Positions 1 to 8,172 of a DNA stretch of 34,849 nucleotides are shown in pieces. The stretch's first letter is position 1; each line of letters begins with the position of its first letter. Where the stretch lies: the NCBI RefSeq assembly GCF_013031405.1, contig NZ_WPZY01000032.1:1-34849 (forward strand). The letters run 5' to 3'. The notes under the pieces were generated by a model. The model searched no databases. It was not told where the DNA came from and saw only the letters and a program-made list of their open reading frames with translations. The stretch is from Ruegeria sp. HKCCD8929 (GTDB lineage: Bacteria > Pseudomonadota > Alphaproteobacteria > Rhodobacterales > Rhodobacteraceae). Both the position numbers and the translations under genes were made by a program.

Positions 1-75
1 GTTCACAAATGTTCCAGAATTTGTCCGATTTCACAGCCTCAAGCCGGTTGGGCCTGATTCCGAGTTTATCCCGTA

Positions 76-106
76 TATGTCCGATAATTCAATATTATTG
101 GACATA
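76..106. promoter_or_regulatory. 13-bp-arm inverted repeat upstream of the DUF1403 gene
   Basis: The arms TATGTCCGATAAT (76-88) and ATTATTGGACATA (94-106) pair with one mismatch around a 5-bp AT-rich spacer. A further half-copy, TGTCCGAT, lies at 22-29. The site sits about 75 bp before the DUF1403 start, so it may be an operator. The inner ATAA...TTAT layout with a 7-bp centre also resembles a tyrosine-recombinase core site. The sequence alone does not separate the two readings. Confidence 0.55.
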
Positions 107-181
107 GCGCAGACCGACAAAGCGGGGCGGTTTCCACAGTATATGGTGGTCAAAAGCGCCGTCATGGAATAGTCTTGTGGC

Positions 182-1072
182 ATGACCTACGCACGCCTGA
201 CGATCGAAGACGACACGTCTATCCTACCCCGGATGCCATCCTGGGTCACCTCCGCGCGCACGGAAGCCCCTGAAGATGTGGCGTTTTTGTCGGGGGCAGC
301 GCTCAGTCACCTGGATCTTGTGCTTACCCGGGAAGATGTACCCCAGACTTTGCTCCGAGAGCGGTTGGCGTTGCGCGCGGCAGAAGCCTGCGTGGCGTTG
401 TCCGGGCGGCCCGAGAGGGCAGGGGAGCTGCGTGATGCGGCAGCGTTTCTGCAGCCAGGCGATCAGGCGGGACCTGCGGGTGAGGTCTACCTGTCCTGGC
501 GGCGCGCAGTGGAGCATCCCGTCTCGATCAAAGGGTTGCATCGGGCGCTGCCGGTTGCGTCGCCGGATCAGATTGCGGCTTGGCTTGATGCGGGAAAGGG
601 GAGTCCTGTGCCGCGCGCGGCCGCGGTGCTGCAGACTGTTCTGGAAGAGCGGCCGCGGGACCACATGTCCGCATTGTTGTTCTCCGATGCGGCCCTGGCA
701 CAGGCCTTGGGTTGGGACCCCCTGGTGCCGCTGCTGGCGGGTGGGCTGAATCCACGAGACCTGCGCAAGACCGGGGAGGAACTGCGACTGGCCTGTTGCC
801 GCGCCGTCACCACCTCTGCCGTTGAAGCCACCGGCCTGGCGGCGGACCTGACCCGGCGCGCGACACGGCTGCGGGCGGTCCGACCGAAGCTGCGCGCCAA
901 GGGGGCAAGGGAGGCGGTGACGCTGTTCCTGACCCGGGACGCGGTGGCGCCATCGGCGCTCGCATCGCTGAATTCGGACCGGGCCGCGCGACGATTCTGC
1001 GACCGGCTGGTGGAGCTGGGCGCGGTGCGTGAGCTCACAGGCCGGGACACGTTCCGGCTCTATGGGATGTAG
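182..1072 (+). CDS. DUF1403 family protein
   Basis: This 296-residue soluble protein has the overall sequence of the DUF1403 family, which is known mainly from plasmids and accessory regions of Rhodobacterales and Rhizobiales and has no assigned biochemical function. It is rich in Ala, Arg and Leu, has no signal peptide or membrane segment, and has no catalytic motif I can name. The start is the first ATG of the frame, and the Shine-Dalgarno signal before it is weak. The ScpB gene begins 2 bp after its stop, so the two are almost certainly co-transcribed and translationally coupled. In related replicons this pair is usually associated with a tyrosine recombinase gene, and such a gene begins at the far right of this window. 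A role in replicon maintenance or recombination is an inference from context only. Confidence 0.8.
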   Translation: MTYARLTIEDDTSILPRMPSWVTSARTEAPEDVAFLSGAALSHLDLVLTREDVPQTLLRERLALRAAEACVALSGRPERAGELRDAAAFLQPGDQAGPAGEVYLSWRRAVEHPVSIKGLHRALPVASPDQIAAWLDAGKGSPVPRAAAVLQTVLEERPRDHMSALLFSDAALAQALGWDPLVPLLAGGLNPRDLRKTGEELRLACCRAVTTSAVEATGLAADLTRRATRLRAVRPKLRAKGAREAVTLFLTRDAVAPSALASLNSDRAARRFCDRLVELGAVRELTGRDTFRLYGM

Positions 1073-1074
1073 CT

Positions 1075-1677
1075 ATGCCGAAGGACCGATCCGAGCCAGA
1101 CCTGGACCGCGAGTTGGAAGAGCTGCCGGCCGAGCTGCGCTGGCGCGAATGGATGCGGCGCATCGAGGGGGTGCTGTTCGCCTCGGCCTCTCCGGTACCG
1201 CGTGAGGGCCTGGCGCGGGTGGTGGGGCAGGGGGTGTCGGTGGATCTGTTGGTCGAAGACCTCGCTGCCGATCTGGAAGGGCGGGCCTTCGAGGTGGTGA
1301 ACGTGTCGGCGGGATGGATTTTGAGGACGCGTACGGCCTACGCTCCTGCGATCCGGGCGGCGGCGGATGTGGGCACCCAGGACCTGGGCTTGCGCGACTT
1401 CGACATCGCGGTGCTGGCCGCCATCGCTTATCATCAGCCGATCACCCGCGACGGGCTCAAGGACATCTTCGGCAAGGAAATCAGCCGCGATCTGATCGGG
1501 CGGTTGCATGCTCGCGATCTCATCGCCACCGGTCCGCGCGCGCCCCGCCGCGGTGCCCCCTACACCTTCGTCACCACCGAGACCTTCCTGCTCGCCTTCG
1601 GGCTGGAGACCCTGCGCGATCTGCCGGATCGGGAACAGATGGAGGATGCGGGGGTTGCTGCTGCTGCCATTGGCTGA
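1075..1677 (+). CDS. scpB: ScpB-family protein (SMC-Scp complex subunit, plasmid type)
   Basis: This 200-residue protein is related to ScpB, the winged-helix subunit that joins ScpA and SMC in chromosome condensation and segregation. The family core starts near residue 27 (RIEGVLFASASPV). The second winged helix is visible around residues 106-150 (LRDFDIAVLAAIAYHQPITR, then the ISRDLIGRLHARDLI segment). The family pattern GAPYTFVTTETFLLAFGL follows at about 161-178. Neither ScpA nor SMC is encoded nearby, so this copy would act with chromosomal partners or have been recruited to another job. It follows DUF1403 with a 2-bp gap, an arrangement known from other roseobacter replicons. The frame is intact, and the family assignment is firmer than the function. 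Confidence 0.8.
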   Translation: MPKDRSEPDLDRELEELPAELRWREWMRRIEGVLFASASPVPREGLARVVGQGVSVDLLVEDLAADLEGRAFEVVNVSAGWILRTRTAYAPAIRAAADVGTQDLGLRDFDIAVLAAIAYHQPITRDGLKDIFGKEISRDLIGRLHARDLIATGPRAPRRGAPYTFVTTETFLLAFGLETLRDLPDREQMEDAGVAAAAIG

Positions 1678-1708
1678 GCACGGAGCCCGAAATGCCGCGT
1701 TCACACAA

Positions 1709-1765
1709 TTGCAACCGGTTTCGAATATTTCGAGTGTTGCGATTGTTTCGAATGATGAATATTCT
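1709..1765 (+). promoter_or_regulatory. Promoter and tandem operator of the HTH/PIN toxin-antitoxin module
   Basis: A plausible sigma-70-type promoter is formed by TTGCGA (1737-1742), a 17-bp spacer and TATTCT (1760-1765). The 9-mer GTTTCGAAT, which contains the palindrome TTCGAA, occurs twice 27 bp apart (1718-1726 and 1745-1753). Each copy is preceded by TTGC, and the second lies inside the promoter spacer. This is the layout expected if the HTH antitoxin represses its own operon. Confidence 0.5.
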
Positions 1766-1801
1766 ATATCACAACCAAGAAACGAGAACCGGAGAGACAA
1801 G

Positions 1802-2266
1802 ATGAACGCCCTCAAGAAAGAGGCGTTCTTTGATCGCTTGCCCGACGAGGTTGAGATCAGGAACGCGGAACAGCTCAGAACGATTGTCGCCTCCCAGATC
1901 AAGGAAGGCGAGCCGACAACACTGTCCCTCACCCTTGAAGGTGGCGAGGTTCAAACCGTTACCTTGGCGCCCGCGCTGACGGCATCCTTGCTCGAGGTGC
2001 TGCGGCTCGTCTCAAGCGGACGCGGCTTTCGCATGATCCCCGTCGAGGCGGAATTGACAACACAGCAGGCGGCAGATCTCCTGAATGTGTCTCGCCCCTT
2101 CCTGGTGAAGCTTCTGGAGGAAGGCGAAATCCCGTTCGCGAAGACAGGTCGACATCGCCGCGTCCGCGCGGAGGATCTTTTTGCCTACAAAGAGAAGCGC
2201 GATGCCTCCCGGTCGGACGCCTTGAGTGACCTCGCGCGGACTGATGCAGAGGAAGGTCTTGTATGA
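1802..2266 (+). CDS. Antitoxin with excisionase-type helix-turn-helix, partner of PIN toxin
   Basis: This 154-residue protein carries an excisionase/MerR-like DNA-binding domain in its C-terminal half. The core ELTTQQAADLLNVSRPFLVK is followed by LLEEGEIPFAKTGRHRRVR, the wing that contacts DNA, and then AEDLFAYK. The N-terminal part has no named domain. I chose the ATG at 1802 because GGAGAG precedes it closely, it lies downstream of the predicted promoter, and the upstream in-frame extension has no family resemblance. Its stop overlaps the start of the PIN gene in ATGA, which couples translation of the pair. Such pairs are generally classed as type II toxin-antitoxin modules. Self-repression through the two GTTTCGAAT boxes upstream is inferred. 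Confidence 0.75.
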   Translation: MNALKKEAFFDRLPDEVEIRNAEQLRTIVASQIKEGEPTTLSLTLEGGEVQTVTLAPALTASLLEVLRLVSSGRGFRMIPVEAELTTQQAADLLNVSRPFLVKLLEEGEIPFAKTGRHRRVRAEDLFAYKEKRDASRSDALSDLARTDAEEGLV

Positions 2267-2838
2267 GCCGATATGCGGATCGGTTCACAGCCTTACTCGA
2301 TGCATGTGTCCTGGGCGGGGCGCTCCGTCGAAACATGTTGCTTAGCTTGGCCGAGGCAGGGTTGTTCCGGCCGCGATGGAGTGCGCGCATTCTTGACGAG
2401 ACCCAGAAGGCGGTCAGTCAGATCACCAAAGGCGCAACAGATGGGTCCCGGCAACGGGCGGCGATCGAGGTCGCGTTTCCTGAAGCCCTCGTGACGGGCT
2501 ACGAGATCTTCGAGGACAAGCTGGCCCTACCTGATCCGGACGATAATCATGTCCTTGCGGCGGCCATATCAACCTCCGCATCGGTCATCGTGACCGACAA
2601 TCTCGCTGACTTCCCTGCGGAATCACTGGTGCCGCACGCCGTCGATGCAATCTCGGCAGATGACTTCATCGCCGACACGATCGAGCTCGACCCATCGGAA
2701 GCCATCCTCGCTTTGAGGCGCATGCGCGAGCGGTTCAACAATCCGGCTCTCGACGTCGCGGCGCTCATTCACAAGGCAGAGGCGCAGGGATTGCTTCAGG
2801 TCGCGACCGTCATGGATGAGTATCAGTCCTTGCTGTGA
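2263..2838 (+). CDS. PIN-domain toxin (putative ribonuclease)
   Basis: This 191-residue protein has the PIN-domain layout: an N-terminal LLDACVL strand with Asp13, a helix with Glu46 (ILDET), PDPDDNHVLAAA around residues 90-101 with Asp94, and VTDN with Asp112. These acidic residues are the expected metal ligands of a PIN RNase. A C-terminal extension of about 70 residues follows, as in the PIN_3-type proteins paired with excisionase-like antitoxins. It is the second gene of the module and starts in ATGA overlapping the antitoxin stop. It probably cleaves RNA when the labile antitoxin is lost and so stabilises the replicon. The RNA target cannot be read from the sequence. No truncation or frameshift is visible. 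Confidence 0.75.
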   Translation: MSRYADRFTALLDACVLGGALRRNMLLSLAEAGLFRPRWSARILDETQKAVSQITKGATDGSRQRAAIEVAFPEALVTGYEIFEDKLALPDPDDNHVLAAAISTSASVIVTDNLADFPAESLVPHAVDAISADDFIADTIELDPSEAILALRRMRERFNNPALDVAALIHKAEAQGLLQVATVMDEYQSLL

Positions 2839-2999
2839 AGAGCGCCACACAGCTGCCGTTTGGCACGCGTCAGCTATTTGGGGAGCACACGCACCAAGGC
2901 CCACAAAAGATCAGAACAACTGGGGAGTATTACACCGGGAATTTGACCCTTTTTGCTCCGGGATTGACAAGCTTGGTTTTGCGGCTGCCGTGTCGCGCC

Positions 3000-3222
3000 C
3001 GAAAAGACCGGACATTCATCGCGCGAGCGCATTGGAAGAAAAGCGATGGCAACGGGTATTCCGCCACCTTCAGAACCGACAAAGAGGTAGGTTTCCTGCT
3101 GATGGCGACGGATTTCATCGCCCGCAATGCAGAATTGTTGTCGATCTCCAGGAAACCGTGGTCGAGGAAGGGGCGCAGTTTCTTCATGCGGGTCAGCGCA
3201 TGGAGGGCAAACGGCGGCGAAC
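3000..3222 (-). pseudogene. IS66-family transposase remnant (C-terminal part)
   Basis: On the minus strand, FALHALTRMKKLRPFLDHGF, then LEIDNNSALRAMKSVAISRK, matches the C-terminal region of IS66 TnpC transposases, which normally read as ALTR..LDDG.LEIDNN.AERA.R..A.GRK. Immediately after RK the reading frame is lost, and the continuation YLFVGSEGGGIPVAIAF, the normal GRK-N-YLF-GSE-GG motif, is in another frame. This is therefore a frameshifted fragment of about 75 codons, without the rest of TnpC, TnpA/TnpB or terminal repeats. It lies just downstream of the secreted-protein gene and suggests that gene arrived with, or next to, an IS66 element. Confidence 0.7.
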
Positions 3223-3263
3223 GGAATCTCCGCCGCTTACGTGACTTATGCTCTCATGAGAAC

Positions 3264-4907
3264 TTAGAAAGCCGTCCCCGAGGCGTTTCCTAACTCTACG
3301 GCTGTCTTGCCTCCTTCGACATCGGTGATGGTCACAAAATACTGAAAACCACCTTCGTTACCCTTCAACTCATTCATGTGACCCTGTGTGTTCTTGGCCC
3401 AATTTTCGCAACCCGTCCAATCGCCACGCCAGCAATAGTCAACCTTTGTATGATTTGAGGTCCAGACGGGAGAGAAATCAAGCATCCCACCGGAAACAAA
3501 GTTGGCAAGGCTGTCTTCCGCCACGTACGAAACGGCGGAACCATTCCTGGACAACTCGATGGACCTAATCAATCTTAGATTTTCGACTGAAATCACCGGC
3601 CAATAAGATGCACTTCTGTGAATCCTCTCCCCGTGGCTATCGTAGTAGTTGTTGAATGCTCTGGATCTCCAGCCGAGGTTATTTGCAAATACGACGTCAA
3701 TATACTTCAGGAAAGAAGTCTGGATCGGTAATTCATCTGTAGGGCAAGTTACACCGGGATTGTCGAAACACTGCCTAGCAGTAGAAGCCAAATTCGCCAA
3801 TCTTGCAATGAGGCCCTGTTTTTCATTTAGCAGTTCAGCCTCCATGTTCTCTTTGTAAGTTACGAGTCCTCTATCGACATCAGACTGGATGTCCTGAAGC
3901 TTGTAATACCGGCGAACAATCCTGTCTGCTTGGGTTTTGAGGACATCCAGAGACGAGTAAGCATTACTGATATAACCCCAGCTGCTCTCTGCTGGGACAT
4001 CGAAAAAATTCGATATTGGATCGGCCGAGAAGCGGATTGTAGGAGCGTTGTGAAATATCACTTCGTTTAAGGCTTTTTCTACAGCAACTCGCACTTTGCG
4101 GATTTCTCCAGGTGCTATGCTTAAGAAACTGGATGCCGTTGTGCTGCTATCTCTTACGCCATCTTGAAAAACCAAAACATCTAGGCTGGTAGATTGATCG
4201 ACTTTTCGGGCCTCTTCGAGCATGTTAGACGACACCTCTCCAGAACTAGAACCGCTACTTGCCGAGAGGGAGATCGCGGTCTCAATGCGTTCTTTGCTGG
4301 AAGCATCCGAGAACGAGAATACATAAAGGATGCTGAATGTTGTCTTCTTTCTGACTGATGTGATCAAGGACCTGCCGCAGCGGCGATAGAATTTCTCTGG
4401 ATCTCCAGTGGTATTAGCATCATCAAGTGCCTTTTGGCCTCGTTCATTCAGATCCGCCTCTTCCAGGAAAAAGGCACTGTACTCCCGGGTTCCAACCACG
4501 CTGTACACGATAGATCTGTTACTGTTGAATGCTTCCTTCAGTGTGTCGAGAGATGCGCTCGCCTTGACACTTGCCAAGCCAAATGACGTCGATCCTCTAG
4601 CGGTTATTTTGACGCTTGCCTTCTCTTCGAGTTCTGAAAAGTTATTAACATATCTTTCTTCGATCCTGTTCCCCGCTATTGGAGCTTCCTGGGGTACTGT
4701 TGTTTCAAAGCATGAAGATAACGAAGCTCTGGAATACGGAGACAGAGGGTTCCAGGTTTCTCCAATTCTCACTTGCATATCGTGTTCGTAGTCAAATGTC
4801 TCCGAAGTAGCTGCCTGTGAAAATGCTATGCCGACCGAAAGGGCGGCAAAGGTAGTTCTTAACACACGTGACAATAGCATCCATCGCTCCACTCTAAGCT
4901 GATTCAT
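3264..4907 (-). CDS. Secreted protein of unknown function with weak MACPF/CDC-like features
   Basis: This 547-residue protein starts with a signal peptide: basic N-terminus, hydrophobic LLSRVLRTTFAALSVGIAFS, and probable cleavage after SQA near residue 32. Translation may begin at the second Met (residue 10, position 4880), which has GGAG upstream, because the first ATG has no clear ribosome site. Residues 85-290 contain Ser/Thr-rich alternating segments. FYRRCGRSLITSVRKKTTFS (173-192) recalls the F..G..F motif of MACPF pore formers and is followed by a Ser-rich stretch (200-228). Residues 318-378 look like a coiled coil or long helix. Cysteines at about 66, 177, 380 and 388 and a CWRGDWTGC pair near the C-terminus could form disulphides, fitting export. 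Base composition is visibly more AT-rich than the backbone. The MACPF relation is a weak hypothesis; secretion is well supported. Confidence 0.6.
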   Translation of the reverse strand: MNQLRVERWMLLSRVLRTTFAALSVGIAFSQAATSETFDYEHDMQVRIGETWNPLSPYSRASLSSCFETTVPQEAPIAGNRIEERYVNNFSELEEKASVKITARGSTSFGLASVKASASLDTLKEAFNSNRSIVYSVVGTREYSAFFLEEADLNERGQKALDDANTTGDPEKFYRRCGRSLITSVRKKTTFSILYVFSFSDASSKERIETAISLSASSGSSSGEVSSNMLEEARKVDQSTSLDVLVFQDGVRDSSTTASSFLSIAPGEIRKVRVAVEKALNEVIFHNAPTIRFSADPISNFFDVPAESSWGYISNAYSSLDVLKTQADRIVRRYYKLQDIQSDVDRGLVTYKENMEAELLNEKQGLIARLANLASTARQCFDNPGVTCPTDELPIQTSFLKYIDVVFANNLGWRSRAFNNYYDSHGERIHRSASYWPVISVENLRLIRSIELSRNGSAVSYVAEDSLANFVSGGMLDFSPVWTSNHTKVDYCWRGDWTGCENWAKNTQGHMNELKGNEGGFQYFVTITDVEGGKTAVELGNASGTAF

Positions 4908-5473
4908 GTTGTGAATGCATCACTTGGCAAGGCAAGGTGTCAAGAGTGCTGATTGCCAACTTCCTGTATTTCTTGGGCAATTTTGAAGTTCGGCGGTGTT
5001 TGAAATCTGTCAAAACCGGCCTTCGTGAGCCTCCTCCTGTTGACTAATGTTGACATTCGCGGCGACCTTCCGACGAAGGAGCTCTGATGCGGTGATCCGC
5101 GTGAGGCGCGAGGATCGGGGATATTAAAGGTCTGGCCCGCCTCCGCTGGCGCTCTGGCAGACCAGTCTCTTTTTCAATGCCATGTCCGCCTGACAGCAGC
5201 CCCCGGTTCTCAACAGGGGTTGTGATGCCGCGCAGGCGCGTCAGCCGTCGCGCAGAAAACCGGCTCCCCCACCCGCACGCGGGTGGTCCCCCCAATTTTC
5301 GGCGCTCGGCCCCCTGTCTTCGATCCGGGCCCGGCCGCAGATCGGGCTTCGCCCTCAGCTGCTCTGTCCAGCCGAAAGGCACGGGGCCTTTCATCTGACA
5401 GACCAGTTGAGGCTCTGCCACTGGCGGAAGGAGGCACCAAATCCTCACCGTCTCACCACAAGGAGGATTGGCT
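4908..5473. other. Intergenic region, transition to plasmid backbone
   Basis: I see no convincing gene in this 566-bp stretch. The first 130 bp are AT-richer, like the secreted-protein gene. From about 5040 the composition turns GC-rich. A perfect 8-bp inverted repeat CCACCCGC/GCGGGTGG with a 2-bp centre lies at 5269-5286. The last bases hold the ribosome site AGGAGG (5461-5466) of the DUF3768 gene. Its leader is unusually long and could hold regulatory RNA structure, but I cannot name one. Confidence 0.4.
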
Positions 5474-5854
5474 TTGCCAAATCTGATGGACATGACGCCG
5501 GAACAGATCGCCCGGCAGCTTGAGATCAACGCCATCGCCCAGCAGAACGATGCGTTTCGCAAGTATCCCCACGCCGACGAGTCGATTGGCCGATGGGTGA
5601 TTACCCGCGCGGTGAATGAAAAAGGCCCGGGTTTCGTCCTGGCCTGCATCGCAGCGGTGCGCGCATACGAGGCTTTCACCGAGGATGCGGACCCCTATGG
5701 GGAACGCGCGATGGGGTCGTTCGAGATCGAGGGCGAAACCGTCTGGTTCAAGATCGACCTTTATGACGCGGCCTATGAGTATGGCTCCCCGGCTCCGGCG
5801 GACGTCACCAAGACCCGCCGCGTCCTGACCATTCTGTTCCCGAGCGACTACTGA
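5474..5854 (+). CDS. DUF3768 family protein
   Basis: This protein of about 126 residues belongs to the DUF3768 family. Its core runs GRWVITRAVNEKG, then the LACIAAVRAYEAFTEDADPY segment, GSFEIEGETVWFKIDLYD, and a C-terminal TRRVLTILFPSDY. The function is unknown; the family is widespread on alphaproteobacterial plasmids near ParB-like and DUF932-type genes, as here. The start is uncertain. AGGAGG at 5461-5466 gives ideal 7-nt spacing to TTG at 5474, the choice used here; an in-frame ATG follows at 5486, and TTG at 5468 is too close to the ribosome site. The protein is small, acidic and soluble, with no signal peptide. Confidence 0.8.
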   Translation: MPNLMDMTPEQIARQLEINAIAQQNDAFRKYPHADESIGRWVITRAVNEKGPGFVLACIAAVRAYEAFTEDADPYGERAMGSFEIEGETVWFKIDLYDAAYEYGSPAPADVTKTRRVLTILFPSDY

Positions 5855-5916
5855 ACCCGGCGGCGGAGTCATTCCTTTTGTCCCCGCGCCGAGGCTGGCC
5901 TGTCGGGCAGGCCCAG

Positions 5917-5941
5917 GGGGAGGGCGGTAAACGCCCTTCCC
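5917..5941 (+). terminator. Hairpin after the DUF3768 gene
   Basis: GGGGAGGGCG (5917-5926) can pair with CGCCCTTCCC (5932-5941) through 10 pairs including one G-U, with a GTAAA loop. No T-run follows, so it may slow or attenuate transcription, or protect the 3' end, and is not a classic intrinsic terminator. A second weaker hairpin, CTGGCCTG/CAGGCCCAG, precedes it. Confidence 0.4.
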
Positions 5942-5968
5942 ACCCCATCACCACAAACGGAAAGGACG

Positions 5969-6085
5969 GTGAGAACACCGAGCAAAGACCCGATAACGCG
6001 CTGGAACGCCGAGGCATGGGCGCTTGTCAAGAAGGGCGATGATTTGGGTATCAGATGCCGCTTCCTGACCCAATTCGGCGGTTAG
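5969..6085 (+). CDS. Possible small protein ORF between DUF3768 and ParB-like genes
   Basis: A GTG-started frame of 38 codons has a protein-like composition (RWNAEAWALVKKGDDLGIRC, then RFLTQFGG). AAAGGA lies just before it, slightly closer than ideal. It falls in the 344-bp gap 5855-6198, which otherwise holds only hairpins and the ribosome site of the ParB-like gene. It could be a genuine small plasmid protein or the remnant of a longer one. I do not recognise a family. Confidence 0.25.
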   Translation: MRTPSKDPITRWNAEAWALVKKGDDLGIRCRFLTQFGG

Positions 6086-6198
6086 CGCCATTGGTTCGAG
6101 CGAACCCACGAATGGGGTCACGTGACCCTTTCGCCTCAACCCTCTCGGAGCGGGGCACCAACAACACGACACTCACCATTCAAACAAGGATTGTCCCC

Positions 6199-8172
6199 AT
6201 GACAGAACAGAGCAAAATCACTGCAACAGAAGCCCGGATTCCGCTTGGCAGGCTGACCCTCTCGCCCATGAATCCCCGGCAGGACGTGCCCGAGGCGGAT
6301 GTGGTCGAACTGGCGGACAGCATCTGGGCGGCTGGCCTGATCCAGAGCATCGCGGGTCTGGCCGATGACAAGGGCGGGGCGGAGATCGTGGCCGGTGGCC
6401 GTCGCCTGCGCGCGCTGCACTATCTGGCAGAACAGCACCCAACCCTCGCCAAGACGCATCCCGGACTGGCGAACCCGATGGTCATGCTGGCCCCGGATGC
6501 GGAAACCGCCGAGACGTGGGCAAACGCCGAAAACATCAGCCGCAAGGACCTCGCCCCGGCAGATGAAATCCGCGCGTATGGCAAGATGCACAACGCGGGC
6601 GCACCAGTCCCCGGCATCGCCCGCGCTTTTGCGGTGACCGAAAAGCATGTCTATCGCCGCCTTGCGCTGGCCAACCTGCATGGGCAGATCATCGATGCGC
6701 TGGCCGCAGGCGAGATCAGCCTGAGCATGGCGGCGTGCTTCACGATCAGCAACGACGAAAAGCTGAGCCTGGAAGTGTTGGAGCGTGTGCGGGGCGATCA
6801 CTGGTCCGACCACCAGCTCAAGAGCATGCTGAAACCCGACAGCGTGACAGGCTCCGACCGCCGCGCGGTCTTTGTCGGCGAGGAGGCCTACAAGGACGCC
6901 GGTGGCCGGCTGGGCGGCGATCTGTTTGCCGAACAGACCTTCTTTGACGATGTGGCGCTTCTGGACGACCTCTTTGCCACCAAGCTGGCCGAGAGTGGCG
7001 AGGCCGTGACCGGCACAGGCTGGAAATGGGTCGAGGTTCTGGATGCCAGCTATGTCGGCTATTACGAGATCGAACAGCGCAAACTGGACCGCATCTACCG
7101 CGAGGAAGGGGTGCTGTCCGAGGCCGATGCCGCGCGGTATGACGAACTGGCGGAACTGGCCGAGGGTGACGCGCTGGACGCGGCAGGCGAAGCCGAACTT
7201 GCCGCCCTGCAGGAGACGCTGGATGGCGTGTTCACGGACGCGCAAAAAGCGCATGCCGGTGTTCTGATCCACGTCAACCAGAGCGGCGGGTTTCAGACCA
7301 TCGAGGGTCTTGTGCGCCGCGAGGACAAGAAAGCCGCCATCGAGGCCGGGGTCTTGCAGCGGTCCAGCCACATCAGCGGCGGCAACGACAAGCGCAAATC
7401 CCCGATCTCGCAGAAGCTGGCCGACGATCTGGCCCGTGTGGTTACCGGCGCGCGCCAGCATGCGGCGCTGCGCGATCCCGATCTGATTATGGCGCTGCTG
7501 GCCTTCCAGCTTGCCGGGGGTGTCACCTATGGCAAGCCGATTGGTCTGAGCCAGAACGAGGTTCCGAACTGGCCCACGACCGAGGCCGTGGGCTATGCGC
7601 TGGATGAGCGTTTGACGACGCTTGCCGAATGGTCCGGCGATGAGTGGGATCGTGATGTGGCCAAAGAGTTCCGTTCGTTCCGCAAGAAAGGTGCGGACCA
7701 TATTCAGGCCGAGTTGATCCGGCATCTGGCCAGCCTTCTGAGCGGCGGCGAAAAAGACCTGTGCGCCCTGATCGACCGGGAGGTCAAACCCGATGTGCGC
7801 GAGGTCTGGACACCGACCGATGAGAATTTTTTCAGCCGTGTGGGCGGCCCGTATCTCAACGCCATCTGGCGCGAGGTTCTGGGCTTCAAGGCCGATCACC
7901 CGACGATCACCACGTTCGAGAAGCTGAAAAAGCGCGACAAGGTCGCCAAGCTGCACTCCCTTTTCAACGATCCCGGCACCCGGGAGGTGATGAAGCTGAG
8001 CAAGGCCGCGCAGAAGCGGATCGCCAAATGGCTGACCCATCCCAATTTGACCAGACTTCAAAGTCGGCGCGAAGCGGGACCCACAAGCGGAGAAAAAAAT
8101 GGCAGCATTCATTCAGAACCCCAACAGCCCCGAATACTGGAACACCGTCAAGCGCAGGACCGCTCGGCGTGA
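6199..8172 (+). CDS. ParB/RepB/Spo0J-like protein, long plasmid form
   Basis: This is a protein of about 657 residues. The N-terminus carries a ParB/Srx-type domain (RIPLGRLTLSPMNPRQDV near residues 13-30, VELADSIWAAGLIQSIAG, and the EIVAGGRRLRAL variant of the ParB GERR box). A KorB/ParB-type HTH follows around residues 125-165, including VTEKHVYRRLALANLHG. The remaining roughly 450 residues are conserved only within this plasmid subgroup, and no ParA partner is present nearby. The ATG at 6199 is chosen because ACAAGGA precedes it at good spacing and the ParB domain begins soon after; the upstream in-frame extension of 48 codons is not family-like. The family core seems to end at KAAQKRIAKWL, and the last ~45 residues (HPNLTRLQSRREAG onward) look like out-of-frame sequence, suggesting a 3'-end rearrangement. 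DNA binding is likely, but a true partition role is unproven. Confidence 0.75.
   Translation: MTEQSKITATEARIPLGRLTLSPMNPRQDVPEADVVELADSIWAAGLIQSIAGLADDKGGAEIVAGGRRLRALHYLAEQHPTLAKTHPGLANPMVMLAPDAETAETWANAENISRKDLAPADEIRAYGKMHNAGAPVPGIARAFAVTEKHVYRRLALANLHGQIIDALAAGEISLSMAACFTISNDEKLSLEVLERVRGDHWSDHQLKSMLKPDSVTGSDRRAVFVGEEAYKDAGGRLGGDLFAEQTFFDDVALLDDLFATKLAESGEAVTGTGWKWVEVLDASYVGYYEIEQRKLDRIYREEGVLSEADAARYDELAELAEGDALDAAGEAELAALQETLDGVFTDAQKAHAGVLIHVNQSGGFQTIEGLVRREDKKAAIEAGVLQRSSHISGGNDKRKSPISQKLADDLARVVTGARQHAALRDPDLIMALLAFQLAGGVTYGKPIGLSQNEVPNWPTTEAVGYALDERLTTLAEWSGDEWDRDVAKEFRSFRKKGADHIQAELIRHLASLLSGGEKDLCALIDREVKPDVREVWTPTDENFFSRVGGPYLNAIWREVLGFKADHPTITTFEKLKKRDKVAKLHSLFNDPGTREVMKLSKAAQKRIAKWLTHPNLTRLQSRREAGPTSGEKNGSIHSEPQQPRILEHRQAQDRSA

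Noticed and set aside
5040..5470. Replication origin or iteron array
   Set aside because: I see no direct repeats or AT-rich opening region, only one short palindrome.
6136..8112. Long minus-strand open frame of 658 codons
   Set aside because: It is the antisense shadow of the ParB-like gene; it shows no domain, and the plus frame has clear ParB motifs and a ribosome site.
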